Below, piece after piece: positions 61,356 to 64,000 of a DNA stretch of 64,000 bases. The stretch lies in contig CM055817.1 of the NCBI GenBank assembly GCA_029582265.1, forward strand, positions 29,564,303 through 29,628,302, written 5' to 3'. A program made the translations under genes and the position numbers. Position 1 is the first letter of the stretch, and each line of letters begins with the position of its first letter. The DNA comes from Zoroaster sp. YZ-2022. Taxonomy: Eukaryota > Echinodermata > Asteroidea > Forcipulatida > Zoroasteridae. The notes below the pieces were generated by a model, which worked only from the letters and a program-made list of their open reading frames with translations, did no database searches and had not been told where the DNA came from.

Positions 61356-61809
61356 CTGGAAGATAATAATAAAATGAATTAAAATTCAAATGTATTTACA
61401 TACTCTCAATAAAAACACAGATGTATTGCCAAAAAGAAAATTATTATTAGCCCATCAATAACACTTATTCTGGAACTAACAATCAATTTGTGAAATGTCT
61501 CATTTTAAGGTTATTAACCTCCTCACTACTTTATGTGACACTGTAAATGTATAGGTATAAATGAATAATTAAAAACGGCTTTTAAATCAAATAAAGCTTT
61601 GCCCTTTTTGAGATTTGTTAAGATACTTAAATTGTATGCGTACTGGTCAGTAAGCCTGGGGCCCAAAATAATTAACATCTTCTCCAAAATATCTCCTGAA
61701 ATGTAAATATGCGAATACAACTCAATAGAGTAGTGCAGTACGTATGTCACATGTCTCTCGAGAGTAAACATGTACTATGTTATGCCTCGTGCTGTGTTGT
61801 GCTCTGTGC

Positions 61810-62370
61810 TCGCACGAAATGGCTTCAGAATATAGTTTCACTTAAACTTCCGTTTTCGACCGGAAGGAGAGGTCACATTTGGGTCATGTCTGTGTATGAA
61901 ATGTAATATAATTATAGAACTTTAAGATGATGTAACGATTGTGAAAATATCTTCTGTCATTCATGAGATATGATTGTTTGAAATATTTTAACAATACGCT
62001 ATACAAAGTGTACATAATATATGATGCCTCACGCAGCTCTCTGCCTGTACGCACGAAATGGGCTGGTCATACACGTTTAGGAAACTTCCGTTTTCAACCG
62101 GAAGGAGAGGTCAGATTAGGGTCATGTCTGTGTATGAAATGTAATATAATTATTGATCTATAAGGTGATGTAAAGATTGTGAAAATATCTTTTGTGGTTC
62201 ATGAGCTATGATTTTTGTTTAAATATTCCGGTTTCGACCGGAAGGAGAGGTCAGATTGGGGTCATGTCTGTGAACGAAATGTCACAAAATGAAATATCTT
62301 TAAGATGATCCAAGAATTGTGAAAATATCTGTTGTGGTTCATGAGATATGATTTTTTGAAATATGAAACT
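61810..62370 (+). repeat. Three tandem copies of a unit of about 150-220 bp
   Basis: Each copy carries CCGGAAGGAGAGGTCA followed by GGGTCATGTCTGTG, then GATTGTGAAAATATCT and a CATGAG.TATGATT word. Copies start near 61810, 62045 and 62226. A related single word occurs near 36320. It is an interspersed repeat that has been duplicated locally. Confidence 0.8.
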
Positions 62371-64000
62371 TTGAAACTTTTATAGTAATTCGATATCTGA
62401 TGACGTCACAATGCATGTTTCATCTACTAGTGCAGATCTAACTATGTGTGAAGTTTGAAGGTTATGTGAGCTTGGGAAGTATGTCTTTGTTACCGGACAG
62501 TCGCGGAGGAGAAGAAGTAATTAAAAAAACACAAACAAACAAAAACTAGAGCTTAAGTGTTTGTTAGAACAAACACACGGTGTTCGAGTCAACTTCCGGT
62601 TCAATCAAATTATCATCGATGATGTCAATATCATATTGTGCAAGGGTTTATCATCTTTTATAATAACAATATCAATTTCATATTCAAAAGACATCAGTTT
62701 TGCGTTAGAATGTGTTGAATTTGAACTTATGAATTATGACCTCCTCATGATTATGAAAAAATAACAAATTTGTCAACTTATACATCAAATTGAAGCTATG
62801 AGATATGACCTTTTAAAATTTGTAAAAAATCGTTACTTCGTGTGCCACTAATTGGACCATTGGCAAGCATTTATGGTAACTCATTTCACAAGAATTACAA
62901 GCTATTAATGTAAGGAATTCAGTTGTGTTTTTTGTTTTCTAATAGGTCATTTAGTTCTTGAGATATTGGCTGTTGAACTTGGAAATGTTGTGAGATTTAA
63001 GCAATACATTAGAAATTAACAAGTGTGACTTGGAACACAATGTTTTTTATTTTAAATATCGACACTAGCCCAACACATGCTTTTCAAAAACCATGCTAGA
63101 TGATAAATCAACATTAAAAATCACTCATATGAAAATAGTTTGCCAGGGTTGTAGGTAGCCAGACCAACCTATTCAGCGTTATTATGGGCATAAAGTCACA
63201 AAGTTGATTTAGGATAGAAGGGGACTACATGTATAGTAACTGGATTAAACTTGGCTGCAAATTCAAAGAGCAGGAAGTGTGGGTTAAATTGTTTGGGGAG
63301 TTGGGGTTACTGAAGACAATGAAGCATGGAAGACCATATAAATATTTCCCCTTTCCTTCAGCTAATTAGCCTTTCATTAGAAAACAAGCTTATAACTACT
63401 ACATGATAAAGTTGGAAGAAAGCTTGCATCCGTGCTTTCCATCTTCCACTGCCCCCCGCAGAAGAGTTTTTGTCAAAAAGTAAATAATTCCCAATTCAAA
63501 CAAAATTAAATGTAATTATATCCACTGGATCAAATCTGATAATTGGTTGCCCTTTTCACTTTGTTTATGGACAAACCTTTCAATTTTAGATTTAAATGAA
63601 GCCAACATTGGTATTTATCTCTTGGTATTAAGTCTTGTACAAAAATAAATTCAATCTTTATTTATAATATACTTCACTTTCAGGTTAAGTTTATAACACA
63701 AATATAATGATAAATTGACAATGATAGTGACACTGTAATCAAGCATCTCCTTATTGTGACATGCTTATAAACTGTCTTTGTTTTCACCTATACTGCAAAT
63801 AATTAAAAAATAATTTATAAAATTTGAAAACAAATTCTACAAATTCTGATTTTTACATTTTCAAGGTTGTACACATGATTGCCGGGCAAAATGTCTGTAG
63901 CTGCATCCATACTACAGAATTACAACCTAAAGATCAGATGCCATTTTGTACATAAATTGTTAGACATTGAAATAATCAAAGAGTTGTATGGGTGCTTGTA
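62371..64000. other. No supported gene
   Basis: AT-rich, with only short ORFs lacking family motifs. No repeat boundaries are recognised to the end of the window. Confidence 0.35.

Overview
The window looks like accessory DNA from an animal genome. It is AT-rich and intron-bearing, with GT-AG splice signals, coding density is low, and nearly everything recognisable is a transposon or transposon-derived. A marine invertebrate is the best guess. Frequent TAGGCCTA-like and ACATGTA-like words and a tRNA-derived repeat near 26.3 kb remind me of echinoderms, but this is recollection and weak. There is no bacterial gene, operon or CRISPR array.

Layout. (1) 1-8553: a MULE-type transposon. Its FLYWCH/MULE transposase gene (minus, two exons, one TAG) lies between inverted arrays of a 16-bp minisatellite and is littered with palindromic MITEs. 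(2) 8.5-16.3 kb: a gag-like minus-strand relic, a 21-bp minisatellite that may be an exon, a jockey-like reverse transcriptase fragment and small repeats. (3) 16330-17829: a 5'-truncated L2/CR1-like LINE with an (ATT)n tail. (4) 17830-24905: a Ginger1-like transposon (integrase plus OTU protease plus a possible F-box), again between inverted minisatellite arrays. (5) 25297-50329: a minus-strand, many-exon locus built from tyrosine-recombinase (YR) modules. Two complete but decayed modules (A and B) and a relic (C) are linked by phase-compatible introns. A tandem array of 16 small acidic exons, each in a repeat unit of about 530-680 bp, sits between C and B. A LINE with a target-site duplication interrupts module B. 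(6) 50447-61219: a TTAA-flanked Kolobok-like element with two convergent genes, a 13-exon DDE transposase (plus) and a 4-exon, 279-aa protein with a P2X7-receptor C-terminal-like zinc domain (minus). (7) 61.2-64 kb: a possible exon of the YR locus, a tandem repeat of about 200 bp, and AT-rich sequence with nothing recognisable.

The best candidates for something undescribed are the two-gene Kolobok element with a P2X7C-like partner, the YR locus with its exon-array expansion, and two unrelated transposons whose ends are inverted 16-bp minisatellites. All family calls come from motifs read by eye; no database search was run.
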